From positions 2,728,001 to 2,792,000 of the forward strand of contig NZ_CP081942.1 of the NCBI RefSeq assembly GCF_020386635.1: DNA of 64,000 nt, in the 5' to 3' direction. Of this stretch, positions 36,758 through 47,168 are shown in pieces. Within the stretch, counting starts at the first letter, position 1, and every line of letters begins with the position of its first letter. A program made the translations under genes and the position numbers. The notes beneath the pieces are model-generated. The model was not told where the DNA came from. It saw nothing but the letters and a program-made list of their open reading frames with translations, and made no database searches. Origin of the DNA: Pseudomonas sp. MM211. Lineage in GTDB: Bacteria; Pseudomonadota; Gammaproteobacteria; Pseudomonadales; Pseudomonadaceae.

Positions 36758-37624
36758 ATGTCTGATGTGCGTACCTCGACGGCAGCCGAAATGGCTGCCG
36801 TCGGCATTTACAAGATTGCCCTGGGTGTCGAGTACCGTGGCGCCCGTTACCGTGGTTTCCAACGCCAGCGTGACGGCGTGCCATCGATCCAGGCGTCCCT
36901 CGAGAAAGCCCTTTCCAAGGTTGCCGGCGGCGCGCCTGTGACGCTGAGCTGTGCCGGGCGCACCGATGCCCTGGTACATGCCAGCGGTCAGGTGGTGCAC
37001 TTCGACACTACAGTCGAGCGCTCCATGCACGCCTGGGTGATGGGTGCCAACATGAATCTGCCGGGCGACATCAGTGTGACCTGGGCCAAGGCCATGCCAA
37101 GGCATTTCGATGCGCGCTTCTGCGCCATGGCGCGACGCTATCGCTATGTGATCTACAACGATCAGATACGTCCGGCGCACATGGCTGAAGAAGTCACCTG
37201 GAACCACCGTCCACTGGATATCGAGCGCATGCGCGAAGCGGCGCGTGTGTTTATTGGTACCCATGACTTCAGCGCATTCCGTGCGCGGCAGTGCCAGGCC
37301 AAGTCACCGATCAAGACGGTGCACCACCTGGAGTTGCTGCAACATGGTCGCTTCATCGTGCTGGATATCCGTGCCAATGCCTTCCTGCACCATATGGTGC
37401 GTAACATCGCTGGCGTGCTGATGACCATTGGTGCCGGTGAGCGCCCGGTGGAGTGGGCTGGTGAGGTGCTGGCTACCGGTGTGCGGCGCACTGGTGGTGT
37501 GACGGCTCATCCTTACGGCTTGTATCTGGTGCAGGTGGATTACCCGGCCGAGTTCGAGTTGCCGACGCGTTATCTGGGGCCGCACTTCCTGTCCGGCCTG
37601 AAAGACGTGGCAATCCCGGATTAG
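36758..37624 (+). CDS. truA: tRNA pseudouridine(38-40) synthase TruA
   Basis: Makes pseudouridine at positions 38-40 of the anticodon arm. 288 residues, 3 bases after fimV. The catalytic Asp70 lies in [19 protein letters not shown]; the family usually has G after RTDA, here Leu72. [40 protein letters not shown] and the C-terminal [14 protein letters not shown] are normal. The N-terminal 15 residues are extra relative to the E. coli enzyme. Confidence 0.95.
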   Translation: MSDVRTSTAAEMAAVGIYKIALGVEYRGARYRGFQRQRDGVPSIQASLEKALSKVAGGAPVTLSCAGRTDALVHASGQVVHFDTTVERSMHAWVMGANMNLPGDISVTWAKAMPRHFDARFCAMARRYRYVIYNDQIRPAHMAEEVTWNHRPLDIERMREAARVFIGTHDFSAFRARQCQAKSPIKTVHHLELLQHGRFIVLDIRANAFLHHMVRNIAGVLMTIGAGERPVEWAGEVLATGVRRTGGVTAHPYGLYLVQVDYPAEFELPTRYLGPHFLSGLKDVAIPD

Positions 37625-37712
37625 CCGGCAGGGCAGGGTGGGGGCAGCAATTAATGGCCCATCGCCTGTGGTCATTTGTTACCATCCGGCCTTTCGCGGA
37701 GGTATTCGTCTT

Positions 37713-38345
37713 TTGTCAGTCGTTCGCTGCAAGATCTGCGGGATTACCCGCCTCGAGGATGCGCTCGCCGCAGTGGCGGCTGGTGCCGACGCTATCGGCC
37801 TGGTGTTCTACGAGCGCAGCCCGCGGGCGGTGTCGATCGAGCAGGCGCGGGCCATCGTGACCGCGCTGCCGCCGTTCGTGACCACGGTCGGTCTGTTCGT
37901 CGACATGCAGCGAGCCGAGTTGGATAAGGTGCTGGCTGCGGTACCGCTGGATCTGTTGCAGTTTCACGGTGATGAAACCGCTGCCGAATGCGAAGCCGTC
38001 GGCCGGCCCTATATCAAAGCGCTGCGGGTTCGTGCACAAGACGATGTGGCGGCGCTGGTGGATGCTTATCCTGGTGCCCGCGGAGTTCTGCTCGATACCT
38101 TCGTGGAGGGTGTTCCCGGAGGGACAGGGCAGGCCTTCGACTGGTCGCTGGTGCCTGCGCAATTGAGCAAGCCAGTGATCCTTGCCGGTGGCCTGACCCC
38201 GAGTAACGTATCTGCGGCAATCGCCCAAGTGCGGCCTTATGCGGTCGATGTCAGTGGCGGCGTAGAGGCGAGCAAGGGCATCAAGGATGCCGGTCGGGTA
38301 AAAGACTTCGTGCGCGCTGTGCGGGCGGTTGGAGAGTCGATGTGA
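37713..38345 (+). CDS. trpF: Phosphoribosylanthranilate isomerase
   Basis: TIM-barrel isomerase of tryptophan synthesis, 210 residues. The start is probably TTG at 37713, which has GGAGG ten bases upstream and gives [18 protein letters not shown]; the longer in-frame ATG at 37671 region lacks such support. The catalytic Cys is in KICGITR and the catalytic Asp in [23 protein letters not shown] and [15 protein letters not shown] bind the phosphate. It lies between truA and accD, apart from the other trp genes, as in other pseudomonads. Confidence 0.95.
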   Translation: MSVVRCKICGITRLEDALAAVAAGADAIGLVFYERSPRAVSIEQARAIVTALPPFVTTVGLFVDMQRAELDKVLAAVPLDLLQFHGDETAAECEAVGRPYIKALRVRAQDDVAALVDAYPGARGVLLDTFVEGVPGGTGQAFDWSLVPAQLSKPVILAGGLTPSNVSAAIAQVRPYAVDVSGGVEASKGIKDAGRVKDFVRAVRAVGESM

Positions 38346-38517
38346 CGACGTCGCGTAGCGAGCCGTCCATACTCCTATCGCCGCGATAAGTGCGCGCTTT
38401 TTTCGTGGTCGGGTAAGGTGGCGGGCGTAACGCCGGCCCCTGAGGCGACCACTTTGTGAATTCGCTTGTCATGTGCAACAAGCATGTTGAAGCCTACAGC
38501 GTTGGAGAATTGAGAGC

Positions 38518-39402
38518 ATGAGCAACTGGCTGGTAGACAAACTGATCCCATCGATCATGCGTTCCGAGGTCAAGAAGAGTTCGGTGCCGGAAGGTCTGTG
38601 GCACAAGTGCCCATCCTGCGAGGCCGTGCTGTACAAGCCGGAGCTGGAAAAGACCCTGGACGTTTGCCCCAAGTGCAATCACCACATGCGTATCAACGCG
38701 CGTGCGCGCCTGAACATCTTCCTCGACGCCGATGGTCGTGAAGAGATTGGCGCCGATCTGGAGCCAAACGATCGCCTGAAATTCCGCGACAGCAAGAAGT
38801 ACAAGGATCGCCTGGTCGCTGCACAGAAGCAGACCGGCGAGAAGGACGCGCTGATTTCCATGAGCGGTACTCTGGAAGGCATGCCGATCGTGGCCTGTGC
38901 CTTCGAGTTCTCCTTCATGGGTGGCTCCATGGGCGCTATCGTCGGCGAGCGTTTCGTGCGTGCCGCCAACGTGGCTCTGGAGCAGCGCTGCCCATTCGTG
39001 TGCTTTGCCGCCTCCGGTGGTGCGCGCATGCAGGAAGCGCTGATCTCGTTGATGCAGATGGCCAAGACTTCCGCCGTGCTGGCGCGTCTGCGTGAGGAAG
39101 GCATTCCCTTCGTTTCGGTACTGACCGATCCGGTCTACGGTGGTGTTTCCGCCAGTCTGGCCATGTTGGGTGACGTGATCGTCGCCGAGCCGAAGGCACT
39201 GATCGGTTTTGCCGGCCCGCGGGTAATCGAGCAGACCGTTCGCGAGAAGCTGCCAGAAGGCTTCCAGCGCAGCGAGTTCCTGATCGAGCACGGCGCCATC
39301 GACATGATCATTCACCGTGCCGAGCTACGCTCGCGTCTGGCTCGTCTGCTGGCGCAGTTCACCCACCAGCCATCACCTGCAGCGCTGCCGGTCACGGCAT
39401 GA
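38518..39402 (+). CDS. accD: Acetyl-CoA carboxylase carboxyltransferase beta subunit
   Basis: Half of the carboxyltransferase that makes malonyl-CoA for fatty acid synthesis, with AccA. 294 residues. The N-terminal four-Cys zinc ribbon is C31-x2-C34 and C50-x2-C53. The crotonase-like fold has [36 protein letters not shown] and [16 protein letters not shown]. The last 4 bases overlap folC. Confidence 0.97.
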   Translation: MSNWLVDKLIPSIMRSEVKKSSVPEGLWHKCPSCEAVLYKPELEKTLDVCPKCNHHMRINARARLNIFLDADGREEIGADLEPNDRLKFRDSKKYKDRLVAAQKQTGEKDALISMSGTLEGMPIVACAFEFSFMGGSMGAIVGERFVRAANVALEQRCPFVCFAASGGARMQEALISLMQMAKTSAVLARLREEGIPFVSVLTDPVYGGVSASLAMLGDVIVAEPKALIGFAGPRVIEQTVREKLPEGFQRSEFLIEHGAIDMIIHRAELRSRLARLLAQFTHQPSPAALPVTA

Positions 39403-40706
39403 TCCAGCGCTCCCTGGCCGAGTGGCTGGCGTACCTGGAGCGTTTGCATCCGAGCGCCATCGACATGGGCCTGGAGCGCTCCCGGGAGGTTGCCAAGCGC
39501 CTTGGGCTTTCCCGTCCGGCGCTGCGGGTGATCACGGTCACCGGCACCAACGGCAAGGGCTCAACCTGTGCTTTTCTCGCCTCGCTGCTGCGTGCGCAGG
39601 GGCTCAAGGTTGGCGTGTACAGCTCGCCGCACCTGCTGCGTTACAACGAGCGGGTGCAGATCGATGGTCTGGACGCCAGCGATGAAGGTCTCTGTGAGGC
39701 TTTCAGCGCCGTCGAGGCCGCACGGGGCGAAACCTCACTGACCTATTTCGAGATGGGCACGTTGGCAGCCTTCTGGTTGTTCGAGCGTGCCGGTCTGGAC
39801 GTCGCGGTGCTGGAAGTCGGTCTGGGTGGGCGCCTCGATGCGGTCAATCTGATCGACGCTGACTTGGCGCTGATCACCAGCATCGGTGTGGATCACGCCG
39901 ACTGGCTGGGGGATACCCGCGAGTCGGTGGCGTTCGAGAAAGCCGGCATCATGCGTCTCGGCAAGCCGACGCTCTGCGGCGATTTCGATCCGCCGCTGCC
40001 ACTGTTGGAGCGCGTCGCTGAACTCGATGTGCCATTTTTTCTGCGTTGCCGGGATTTTGACCTGAGCATCACTGAGGATGGCTGGAGTTGGTACGGGCTG
40101 ACGCTGCGTGGGCATGTGCTGCGCCTTGAGGGCCTGCCACTGCTCGATCTGCCCATGGAAAACGCCGCGCTGGCTCTGCAAGCCTATGCCTTGCTCGATC
40201 TGCCTTGGGATGCCGGCGTCATCGCCGCAGCATTGGCTGTTACCCGGGTAACCGGGCGCCTGGATCGTCGTCACTTGAACTGGCAGGGCAAGTCCCTCAC
40301 TCTGTTGCTCGATGTAGGGCACAATCCCCACGCTGCGCAGTTTCTTGCCGGTCGCCTGCAGTCCCGTCCTGTCAACGGTCAGCGCCGGGCAGTCTTCGGC
40401 CTGTTGGCCGACAAGGACTTGCCTGCCGTCGTGGCGCCGCTGCTTGGCGAGATTGCCCACTGGGCGGTGACGCCGCTGCCGACCGAGCGTTCTCGCTCAG
40501 CGGCCGAGTTGCATGGGCATCTGATCGCCTGTGCTGCACAGGTCGAGATGCACGCCGATGTGGCGAGTGCTCTGCAGGCACAGTGCGAGCGCGCCGCGGC
40601 AGGGGATGAAATTCTGCTCTTTGGTTCTTTTTTCTGCGTGGCCGAAGCCCTGATATGGCTGGAGCGTCACGCCCAGGAGGATGTGCAGGATGGCAATGCT
40701 GGATAG
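39399..40706 (+). CDS. folC: Bifunctional dihydrofolate/folylpolyglutamate synthase
   Basis: Adds glutamate to dihydropteroate and to folates. 435 residues; the ATG overlaps the accD stop (ATGA). The P-loop is TGTNGKGST (47-55), followed by [30 protein letters not shown] and DVGHNPHAA. The 3' end overlaps the start of the SPOR-domain gene by 17 bases. Confidence 0.96.
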   Translation: MIQRSLAEWLAYLERLHPSAIDMGLERSREVAKRLGLSRPALRVITVTGTNGKGSTCAFLASLLRAQGLKVGVYSSPHLLRYNERVQIDGLDASDEGLCEAFSAVEAARGETSLTYFEMGTLAAFWLFERAGLDVAVLEVGLGGRLDAVNLIDADLALITSIGVDHADWLGDTRESVAFEKAGIMRLGKPTLCGDFDPPLPLLERVAELDVPFFLRCRDFDLSITEDGWSWYGLTLRGHVLRLEGLPLLDLPMENAALALQAYALLDLPWDAGVIAAALAVTRVTGRLDRRHLNWQGKSLTLLLDVGHNPHAAQFLAGRLQSRPVNGQRRAVFGLLADKDLPAVVAPLLGEIAHWAVTPLPTERSRSAAELHGHLIACAAQVEMHADVASALQAQCERAAAGDEILLFGSFFCVAEALIWLERHAQEDVQDGNAG

Positions 40707-41325
40707 TGGAACGAAGCAACGTATTGTCGGGGCTCTGGTGCTGGTCGCGCTGGCGGTGATTTTCCTGCCGATGCTGCTGTCCCGTCCTGACGAGTTGCGT
40801 CATGTGGTGGTCGACGCGCCAAGCATGCCGGCCAAGCCCGTAGTCCCGGAAATCGAGATGCAGCCGGTTATCGTCCCCGATCCTCAGGAGCTGCCGCAGG
40901 AACCGGTGCCCGGCGACAGCGCGGCTGCTGATCAGGCGCAAGCGCCCGTCGAGCAGCCGATCGCCGAGTTGCCTGCCAGCCAGGAGCCCGTAGCGACGCC
41001 CGCTCCGCAGCCAACGCCCAGCAAGCCGGCCGAAGTGGCACCGCCGCCGCAGAAGGCGCCGGCTGAGCGTTTGGATGCCAATAGCCTGCCGGTCAGTTGG
41101 TCGGTGCAATTGGCCAGTCTTTCCAGTCGCCCAGGTGCAGAAACACTGCAGAAAACCCTGCGTGCTCAGGGGTACAACGCCTATATCCGCGCCGCCGATG
41201 GCATGAACCGGGTGTTCGTCGGGCCTTTGGTCGAGCGGGTCGAGGCCGATCGGCTGCGCGATCAGCTCAATCGTCAGCACAAGCTCAATGGCTTTGTGGT
41301 GCGCTTCCAGCCTGAAAGCAACTGA
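40690..41325 (+). CDS. SPOR-domain membrane protein (DedD-like)
   Basis: 211 residues. The start [14 protein letters not shown] has AGGAGG nine bases upstream; the ATG at 40681 touches that site and is unlikely. One membrane helix (about 15-33, IVGALVLVALAVIFLPMLL), a Pro/Ala/Gln-rich periplasmic linker (about 45-130) and a C-terminal SPOR domain (WSVQLASLSSRPGAETLQKTL to GFVVRFQPE) follow. SPOR domains bind glycan strands lacking stem peptides at the septum, so a division-linked role like that of DedD is likely. Confidence 0.88.
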   Translation: MAMLDSGTKQRIVGALVLVALAVIFLPMLLSRPDELRHVVVDAPSMPAKPVVPEIEMQPVIVPDPQELPQEPVPGDSAAADQAQAPVEQPIAELPASQEPVATPAPQPTPSKPAEVAPPPQKAPAERLDANSLPVSWSVQLASLSSRPGAETLQKTLRAQGYNAYIRAADGMNRVFVGPLVERVEADRLRDQLNRQHKLNGFVVRFQPESN

Positions 41326-41339
41326 CTCGGTATATGCGC

Positions 41340-41368
41340 TTAACCGATGGGCAGGGGTCTGCTAAAAT
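41340..41368 (+). promoter_or_regulatory. Candidate sigma-70 promoter of cvpA-purF
   Basis: Extended -10 TGCTAAAAT (TAAAAT at 41363-41368) with TTAACC 17 bases upstream as a weak -35; 31 bases before the cvpA start. Confidence 0.5.
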
Positions 41369-41398
41369 GCAGCGCCTCTTCCATCGGTAGCCTGCATC

Positions 41399-41965
41399 GT
41401 GGCATTCACTTGGGTCGATTGGGCGATCATCGCCATCATCGTCGTATCGAGCCTGATCAGCTTGAGTCGAGGCTTCGTCAAGGAAGCGCTGTCGCTCGTT
41501 ACCTGGATCATCGCTGGCGTGGTCGCCTGGATGTTCGGTGGTGCGCTCTCGCAGCATCTCGGTGCCTATATCGAAACCCCGTCCGCCCGTGTCATCGCCG
41601 CCTGCGTTCTGTTGTTCGTACTGACCCTGCTGGTCGGTGCATTGATCAATTATCTGATCGGTGAGCTGATCCGGGTGACCGGTCTTTCGGGTACGGATCG
41701 TTTTCTCGGTATGGTATTCGGCGCCGCACGTGGCGCCTTGCTGGTCGTGGTCGCCGTCGGGCTGTTGAGCCTGGCACCCGTCGAGCAGGATGTCTGGTGG
41801 CAGCAATCGACGCTGCTGCCGCATTTTCTGTTGGTTGCAGACTGGTCGAAGAACCTCATTCTGGGGATGTCCAGCGAGTGGTTGGCGAGTGGTATACGCG
41901 AGCCGGTCGAACTGCCGTTCAAAGATGTGCTGCAGGGAACCATTCCCGTTGGCACTGGTAAATAG
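41399..41965 (+). CDS. cvpA: CvpA family inner-membrane protein
   Basis: 188 residues starting at GTG (VAFTWVDWAIIAIIVV). Four membrane helices are visible at about 5-25, 30-50, 64-86 and 100-122, with the family motif SLSRGFVKEALSLVTWI. In E. coli it is needed for colicin V production and lies upstream of purF, as here (28 bases apart). Its molecular role is unclear. Confidence 0.93.
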   Translation: MAFTWVDWAIIAIIVVSSLISLSRGFVKEALSLVTWIIAGVVAWMFGGALSQHLGAYIETPSARVIAACVLLFVLTLLVGALINYLIGELIRVTGLSGTDRFLGMVFGAARGALLVVVAVGLLSLAPVEQDVWWQQSTLLPHFLLVADWSKNLILGMSSEWLASGIREPVELPFKDVLQGTIPVGTGK

Positions 41966-41993
41966 TCGTCTCACTGAGTAGGGGTTGCGTCAC

Positions 41994-43499
41994 ATGTGTG
42001 GCATTGTCGGTATCGTCGGGAAATCGAACGTCAATCAGGCGCTGTATGACGGCCTTACCGTCCTCCAGCACCGCGGCCAGGATGCTGCCGGTATCGTCAC
42101 CAGCCACGAGGGACGGCTGTTCCTGCGTAAGGACAACGGCCTGGTGCGTGATGTGTTTCAGCAGCGGCACATGCAGCGCCTGATCGGCCACATGGGTATT
42201 GGTCACGTGCGTTACCCGACCGCGGGTAGTTCCAGCTCGGCGGAAGCTCAGCCGTTCTACGTCAACTCGCCCTACGGCATCACCCTGGCGCACAACGGTA
42301 ACCTGACCAACGTCGAACAGTTGGCCAAGGAAATCTACGAATCGGATCTGCGTCACGTCAATACCAACTCCGACTCCGAAGTGCTGCTTAACGTGTTCGC
42401 CCATGAGTTGGCCGTGCGCGGCAAGCTCAACCCCAGCGAAGAAGACGTCTTCGCTGCGGTCAAGGACGTGCACAAGCGCTGCCGTGGCGGTTACGCCGTG
42501 GTGGCGATGATCACCGGTTACGGCATTGTCGGCTTCCGCGATCCGAACGGCATTCGTCCCATCGTCTTCGGTCAGCGCCATACCGACGAAGGCGTCGAGT
42601 ACATGATCGCCTCCGAGAGCGTGGCCCTGGACGTGCTCGGCTTCACCCTGATTCGTGACCTGGCTCCTGGCGAAGCGGTTTACATCACTGAAGAAGGCCA
42701 GTTGCACACCCGTCAGTGCGCACCCAATCCGCAGCTTAAGCCGTGCATTTTCGAACATGTCTATCTGGCTCGCCCGGACTCGATCATGGACGGTGTGTCG
42801 GTGTACAAGGCGCGCCTGCGCATGGGCGAAAAGCTCGCGGACAAGATTCGTCGCGAGCGCCCCGAGCACGATATCGACGTGGTCATTCCGATTCCAGATA
42901 CCAGCCGTACGTCGGCGCTGGAGCTGGCCAACCACCTCGGTGTGAAGTTCCGCGAAGGCTTCGTCAAGAACCGCTACATCGGCCGTACCTTCATCATGCC
43001 GGGACAGGCTGCGCGCAAGAAGTCGGTACGCCAGAAGCTCAACGCCATCGAGCTGGAGTTCCGCGGCAAGAACGTGATGCTGGTGGACGATTCCATCGTG
43101 CGCGGCACCACCTGCAAGCAGATCATTCAGATGGCCCGCGAAGCCGGCGCCAAGAATGTGTATTTCTGCTCGGCCGCTCCAGCCGTGCGTTACCCGAACG
43201 TCTATGGCATTGATATGCCGAGCCCCCACGAGCTGATCGCCCACGGTCGCACCACCGAGCAGGTGGCTGAGTTGATCGGTGCCGATTGGCTGATCTATCA
43301 GGATCTCGATGATCTGAAAGAAGCCGTCGGTGGTGGCAAGATCAAGATCGAGCATTTCGACAGTGCTGTATTCGATGGCCAGTACGTCACCGGCGACGTC
43401 GATGAGGCTTACCTGAATCGCATCGATCTGGCGCGCAACGATGGCTCCAAGACCATCCAGCAGGCGGGTAGCGAAATTATCGATCTGTATAACAACTGA
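41994..43499 (+). CDS. purF: Amidophosphoribosyltransferase
   Basis: First committed enzyme of purine synthesis, converting PRPP and glutamine to phosphoribosylamine. 501 residues from MCGIVGIVG; the ORF start three codons earlier is rejected because the nucleophilic Cys must be residue 2. The glutaminase domain (1-235) has [20 protein letters not shown] and NGN-type motifs. The PRPP loop is [17 protein letters not shown]. No Cys set for an Fe-S cluster of the Bacillus type is apparent. Confidence 0.98.
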   Translation: MCGIVGIVGKSNVNQALYDGLTVLQHRGQDAAGIVTSHEGRLFLRKDNGLVRDVFQQRHMQRLIGHMGIGHVRYPTAGSSSSAEAQPFYVNSPYGITLAHNGNLTNVEQLAKEIYESDLRHVNTNSDSEVLLNVFAHELAVRGKLNPSEEDVFAAVKDVHKRCRGGYAVVAMITGYGIVGFRDPNGIRPIVFGQRHTDEGVEYMIASESVALDVLGFTLIRDLAPGEAVYITEEGQLHTRQCAPNPQLKPCIFEHVYLARPDSIMDGVSVYKARLRMGEKLADKIRRERPEHDIDVVIPIPDTSRTSALELANHLGVKFREGFVKNRYIGRTFIMPGQAARKKSVRQKLNAIELEFRGKNVMLVDDSIVRGTTCKQIIQMAREAGAKNVYFCSAAPAVRYPNVYGIDMPSPHELIAHGRTTEQVAELIGADWLIYQDLDDLKEAVGGGKIKIEHFDSAVFDGQYVTGDVDEAYLNRIDLARNDGSKTIQQAGSEIIDLYNN

Positions 43500-43565
43500 T
43501 CGGCAAACGAAGCGTAAACAACCGGGCCCATGTGGCCCGGACTGGTTTCAGGACGAGGACGCGAT

Positions 43566-44777
43566 ATGACGCAGGAATGGGATGCAGGTCGACTCGACAG
43601 CGATCTGGACGGTGTAGGTTTCGACACCCTGGCGGTACGTGCCGGGCAACACCGCACGCCTGAGGGCGAGCATAGCGAGGCGCTGTTCACCACCTCCAGC
43701 TATGTATTCCGTACCGCTGCCGATGCAGCCGCACGCTTCGCGGGCGAAGTGCCGGGCAATGTCTACTCGCGTTACACCAACCCTACGGTGCGTGCGTTCG
43801 AGGAACGCATTGCGGCCATGGAAGGGGCCGAGCAGGCCGTTGCTACCGCCTCGGGCATGTCGGCGATCCTGTCCATCGTCATGAGCCTGTGCAGTGCCGG
43901 CGATCACGTGCTGGTGTCGCGCAGCGTATTCGGTTCGACCATCAGCCTGTTCGAGAAGTACCTGAAGCGTTTTGGCGTTCAGGTCGACTACGTGCCGTTG
44001 GCCGATCTGCAAGGCTGGGCCGCCGCGTTCAAGCCGAACACCAAACTGCTGTTCGTCGAGTCGCCTTCCAATCCGCTGGCTGAACTGGTCGACATCGCTG
44101 CGCTGGCGGAGATTGCCCATGAGCGCGGCGCGTTGCTGGCTGTGGACAACTGTTTCTGCACGCCTGCGCTGCAGCAGCCACTGAAGCTCGGTGCGGATAT
44201 CGTCATGCACTCGGCGACCAAATTCATTGATGGCCAGGGCCGCGCCATGGGCGGCGTGGTGGCCGGTAGCGCCAAGCTGATGACCGACGTGGTGGGCTTC
44301 CTGCGTACCGCAGGGCCGACGCTGAGCCCGTTCAACGCCTGGATCTTCCTCAAGGGGCTGGAAACCTTGCGTATCCGTATGCAGGCTCATTGTGCCAGTG
44401 CGCTCGTACTCGCCCAGTGGCTGGAGCAGCAGGACGGCATCGAGCATGTGTATTACGCCGGTCTGGCCAGCCACCCTCAGCATGAGCTGGCTGCGCGTCA
44501 GCAGAGCGCCTTTGGTGCGGTGGTGAGCTTCGAAGTGAAAGGAGGCAAGGAGGGCGCCTGGCGTTTCATCGACGCCACGCGGGTGATCTCCATCACCACC
44601 AACCTGGGCGATACCAAGACCACCATTGCCCATCCAGCGACCACTTCTCATGGGCGCCTATCGCCGCAAGAGCGTGCCAATGCTGGGATTCGCGACAGTC
44701 TGATCAGGGTTGCGGTAGGTCTGGAAGACGTGGCCGATCTCAAGGCCGATCTGACGCGTGGTCTGGCCGCGCTGTAA
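43566..44777 (+). CDS. metZ: O-succinylhomoserine sulfhydrylase
   Basis: PLP enzyme making homocysteine directly from O-succinylhomoserine and sulfide, the pseudomonad route to methionine. 403 residues from MTQEWDAGRLDSDLDG, with GAGGA upstream; the extra twelve upstream codons are not used. YSRYTNPTVRAFEERIAAMEGAE, the VDNCFCTP strand and the PLP lysine in MHSATKFIDGQGRAMGG are family motifs. Related cystathionine synthases cannot be fully excluded by eye, but gene order supports MetZ. Confidence 0.93.
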   Translation: MTQEWDAGRLDSDLDGVGFDTLAVRAGQHRTPEGEHSEALFTTSSYVFRTAADAAARFAGEVPGNVYSRYTNPTVRAFEERIAAMEGAEQAVATASGMSAILSIVMSLCSAGDHVLVSRSVFGSTISLFEKYLKRFGVQVDYVPLADLQGWAAAFKPNTKLLFVESPSNPLAELVDIAALAEIAHERGALLAVDNCFCTPALQQPLKLGADIVMHSATKFIDGQGRAMGGVVAGSAKLMTDVVGFLRTAGPTLSPFNAWIFLKGLETLRIRMQAHCASALVLAQWLEQQDGIEHVYYAGLASHPQHELAARQQSAFGAVVSFEVKGGKEGAWRFIDATRVISITTNLGDTKTTIAHPATTSHGRLSPQERANAGIRDSLIRVAVGLEDVADLKADLTRGLAAL

Positions 44778-44811
44778 AAACCACCTTTTTAGAAAAAAAC
44801 GAAGCGGGGCC

Positions 44812-44840
44812 TTGACTTAGGTTCGGCCCCCGCGTAAATT
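44812..44840 (+). promoter_or_regulatory. Sigma-70 promoter of the Val-Asp tRNA operon
   Basis: TTGACT (44812-44817), 17 bases, TAAATT (44835-44840), 20 bases before tRNA-Val. Confidence 0.75.
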
Positions 44841-44860
44841 TCGCCTCCTCGCAAGGCCAA

Positions 44861-44936
44861 GGGTGATTAGCTCAGCCGGGAGAGCATCTGCCTTACAAGC
44901 AGAGGGTCGGCGGTTCGATCCCGTCATCACCCACCA
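44861..44936 (+). tRNA. tRNA-Val (TAC)
   Basis: A 76-nt cloverleaf: acceptor GGGTGAT with ATCACCC, anticodon loop CTTACAA with anticodon TAC, T arm GGTTCGATCCC, CCA encoded. First gene of the operon. Confidence 0.97.
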
Positions 44937-44973
44937 CTTGCCTTGAGAGAATCGGACGTAAGTCCACCGACGC

Positions 44974-45050
44974 GCAGCGGTAGTTCAGTCGGTTAGAATA
45001 CCGGCCTGTCACGCCGGGGGTCGCGGGTTCGAGTCCCGTCCGCTGCGCCA
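44974..45050 (+). tRNA. tRNA-Asp (GTC), copy 1
   Basis: A 77-nt cloverleaf: acceptor GCAGCGG with CCGCTGC, anticodon loop CTGTCAC with anticodon GTC, CCA encoded. Identical to the next copy. Confidence 0.97.
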
Positions 45051-45147
45051 TATTTTCCATACCAGACGCCGTTCTGGGATGTGATACGAAAGCACCGCTT
45101 ACGTATCTGACGAAGCAAGAGTTGTACGGACGCAAGTCCACCGACAC

Positions 45148-45224
45148 GCAGCGGTAGTTCAGTCGGTTAGAATACCGGCCTGTCACGCCGGGGGTCGCGG
45201 GTTCGAGTCCCGTCCGCTGCGCCA
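45148..45224 (+). tRNA. tRNA-Asp (GTC), copy 2
   Basis: Identical to copy 1. The ~23 bases just upstream of the two copies (CGGACG-AAGTCCACCGAC) are also alike with two differences, so the duplicated unit began before the tRNA. Confidence 0.97.
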
Positions 45225-45251
45225 TATCCACCTGCCTTTAGCAGGTTTCCT

Positions 45252-45284
45252 GAAAAGCGGCCATTGGCCGCTTTTCTTGTTTTC
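45252..45284 (+). terminator. Terminator of the Val-Asp tRNA operon
   Basis: GAAAAGCGGCC and GGCCGCTTTTC form an 11-base stem around ATT, followed by TTGTTTTC. The remaining ~250 bases up to tonB hold only a weak TATATT -10-like sequence at 45393. Confidence 0.85.
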
Positions 45285-45536
45285 ATTCCTCTCATTCTGT
45301 TAGCTGATGCGCTCTGGTTCAGAGGGCTGATAAGGCTGGCTGTCACGCTATTCCCCGAGGCAGGTCATCTTAAATTGGGGATAGGCACGCTCTATATTCT
45401 CCAATCGAATAACCATCTGAAAAAAAGTGATTTTACGAAATAATCGGTAACCCTCATTCTTAGCCGCACCAGACAACTGGAATTCCGTTTTTGCTTAGAC
45501 CGGCTCTAAGTCGGTACTTCCAGGAGTCTGTTGGTA

Positions 45537-46355
45537 ATGGGTAATCTTCAATCCTCCGTGCGTTCCAATGCAGCCTGGCAGCAGGCGCGCGTGCCCGGAG
45601 AGGTCTTTGACCTCGGTGTACCACTGCGCCAGGCGCTGGGTACGCTGCGTCACGCCCCCCATGCCTCGCGTCCCGTTCTGGGGCGCCGTGAAGCGATTCT
45701 GCTGGGTACTTTCGCGTTGGTGTTGCACGCAGGTGTGCTGTTCTGGCTGAGCCAGCGGCCCGAGCCGGTGCTGCCGGAAGTGCCGGTGGAAATCCCGCCG
45801 ATGACCATCGAATTCGCCGCCCCGACTCCGCCACCGGAGCCAGTGGTAGAGCCACCACCTCCCGAGCCGATCGTCGAGCCACCACCACCGGTGGTCGATG
45901 AGCTGGCGGTCAAACCACCGCCCAAGCCGGAACCTCCAAAGCCCAAGCCGCAGCCGCCGAAACCCAAGCCGGAGCCCAAGCCCGTGCCGAAACCGGTCGA
46001 GCCTGCGCCTGCGCCGCCCAAGGTCGAAGCGCCACCGGCACCGCCCGCGCCGCCAGCTCCCAAGCCGGTGACCGAGACGCCGCCATCCGCCAGCGCCGCT
46101 TACCTGCGCAACCCGGCGCCGGAATATCCCTCCCTGGCCCAGCGCCGCGGTTGGGAAGGCACCGTGCTGCTGCGCATCCGCGTGCTGGCCAACGGCAAGC
46201 CCGGCGATATTCAGATCCAGACCAGCAGTGGTCGCGACGTCCTCGACCAGGCTGCAGTTAAAGCGGTACAGCGCTGGAGCTTCGTGCCCGCCAAGCGTGG
46301 TGATGTTGCCCAGGAAGGCTGGGTCACGGTACCGCTGGACTTCCGCCTGAACTGA
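45537..46355 (+). CDS. tonB: TonB energy-transducing protein
   Basis: 272 residues from MGNLQSSVRSNAAWQQ, with AGGAG ten bases upstream; TTG two codons earlier is an alternative. It has a cytosolic N-terminal extension of about 50 residues, one membrane anchor (52-72, EAILLGTFALVLHAGVLFW), a long Pro/Lys/Glu-rich periplasmic spacer (about 80-190), and the C-terminal domain (YLRNPAPEYPSLAQRRGWEGTVLLRIRV to VPLDF). It transmits proton motive force to outer-membrane receptors for iron chelates. The order tonB-exbB-exbD with the N-terminal extension resembles P. aeruginosa TonB2. Confidence 0.93.
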   Translation: MGNLQSSVRSNAAWQQARVPGEVFDLGVPLRQALGTLRHAPHASRPVLGRREAILLGTFALVLHAGVLFWLSQRPEPVLPEVPVEIPPMTIEFAAPTPPPEPVVEPPPPEPIVEPPPPVVDELAVKPPPKPEPPKPKPQPPKPKPEPKPVPKPVEPAPAPPKVEAPPAPPAPPAPKPVTETPPSASAAYLRNPAPEYPSLAQRRGWEGTVLLRIRVLANGKPGDIQIQTSSGRDVLDQAAVKAVQRWSFVPAKRGDVAQEGWVTVPLDFRLN

Positions 46356-46441
46356 CGCATACGGCGACACCCTTTTTCACGAGCCCGGACAGTCCGGGCC
46401 CGAAACCTGTCATCGACATACTGTTTTCCGAGGACCGCACC

Positions 46442-47167
46442 ATGAACCTGCTAGTCGATTCCCCCCTGCAATCGGTCGAACACGCCGTCATCTGGCTGCT
46501 GATCGGCTTCTCCGTCGTCACCTGGGGCCTAGCCCTGATCAAGGGCATTCAGTTTGCCCGCCAGCGCCATCAGGATCGCAAGTTCCAAAAGCTGTTCTGG
46601 TCGGCCACCAGTCTCGACTCGGCCTTAGAGCTGGGTCAGAGCCAGTCTGGCGCCGTGGCTCATGTTGCCCAGGCCGGTTTCGCCGCTATCCAGGTACCGG
46701 ACGGCCAGCAGCCGGGCGACCTGAGCCAGGCGATCAACCACCAGGATCGCCTTGAGCGCGCCCTGCGTCAGCAGATCCAGCGTGAGCGTCGCTCGCTGGA
46801 ATCCGGTCTGGCCGTGGTCGCCTCCATCGGTTCTACCTCACCCTTCATCGGCCTGTTCGGCACTGTGTGGGGCATCATGGAAGCGCTCAAGGGCATCAGC
46901 GCAGCGGGTAACGCCAGCCTGGAAACCGTTGCCGGGCCGATCGGTGCCGCGCTGGTTGCCACCGGTGTGGGCATCGCCGTCGCGGTACCAGCGGTGCTGG
47001 TCTACAACTACTTCCTGCGCCGCCTCAAGCTGACCGCGGCGGATCTCGACGATTTTGCCCATGACTTCTACAGCCTGGCGCAAAAGAGTGCTTTCAAGGT
47101 CATCGTTCACCCAGGTGCAAAGCGCGGTGGAATCGCCACCGGCCAACCCGTAAAAGAGGCGGTGTGA
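46442..47167 (+). CDS. exbB: TonB-system proton channel subunit ExbB
   Basis: 241 residues, three membrane helices (about 13-35, 130-150, 170-195) with the MotA/TolQ/ExbB signature LAVVASIGSTSPFIGLFGTVWGIMEAL. With ExbD it forms the proton-driven motor that energises TonB. It lies 86 bases after tonB and 1 base before exbD. Confidence 0.95.
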   Translation: MNLLVDSPLQSVEHAVIWLLIGFSVVTWGLALIKGIQFARQRHQDRKFQKLFWSATSLDSALELGQSQSGAVAHVAQAGFAAIQVPDGQQPGDLSQAINHQDRLERALRQQIQRERRSLESGLAVVASIGSTSPFIGLFGTVWGIMEALKGISAAGNASLETVAGPIGAALVATGVGIAVAVPAVLVYNYFLRRLKLTAADLDDFAHDFYSLAQKSAFKVIVHPGAKRGGIATGQPVKEAV

Positions 47168-47168
47168 C

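Noticed and set aside
45436..45462. Fur box before tonB
   Set aside because: AATAATCGGTAACCCTCATT has only a partial match (about half of the positions) to the 19-base consensus; not enough to call.
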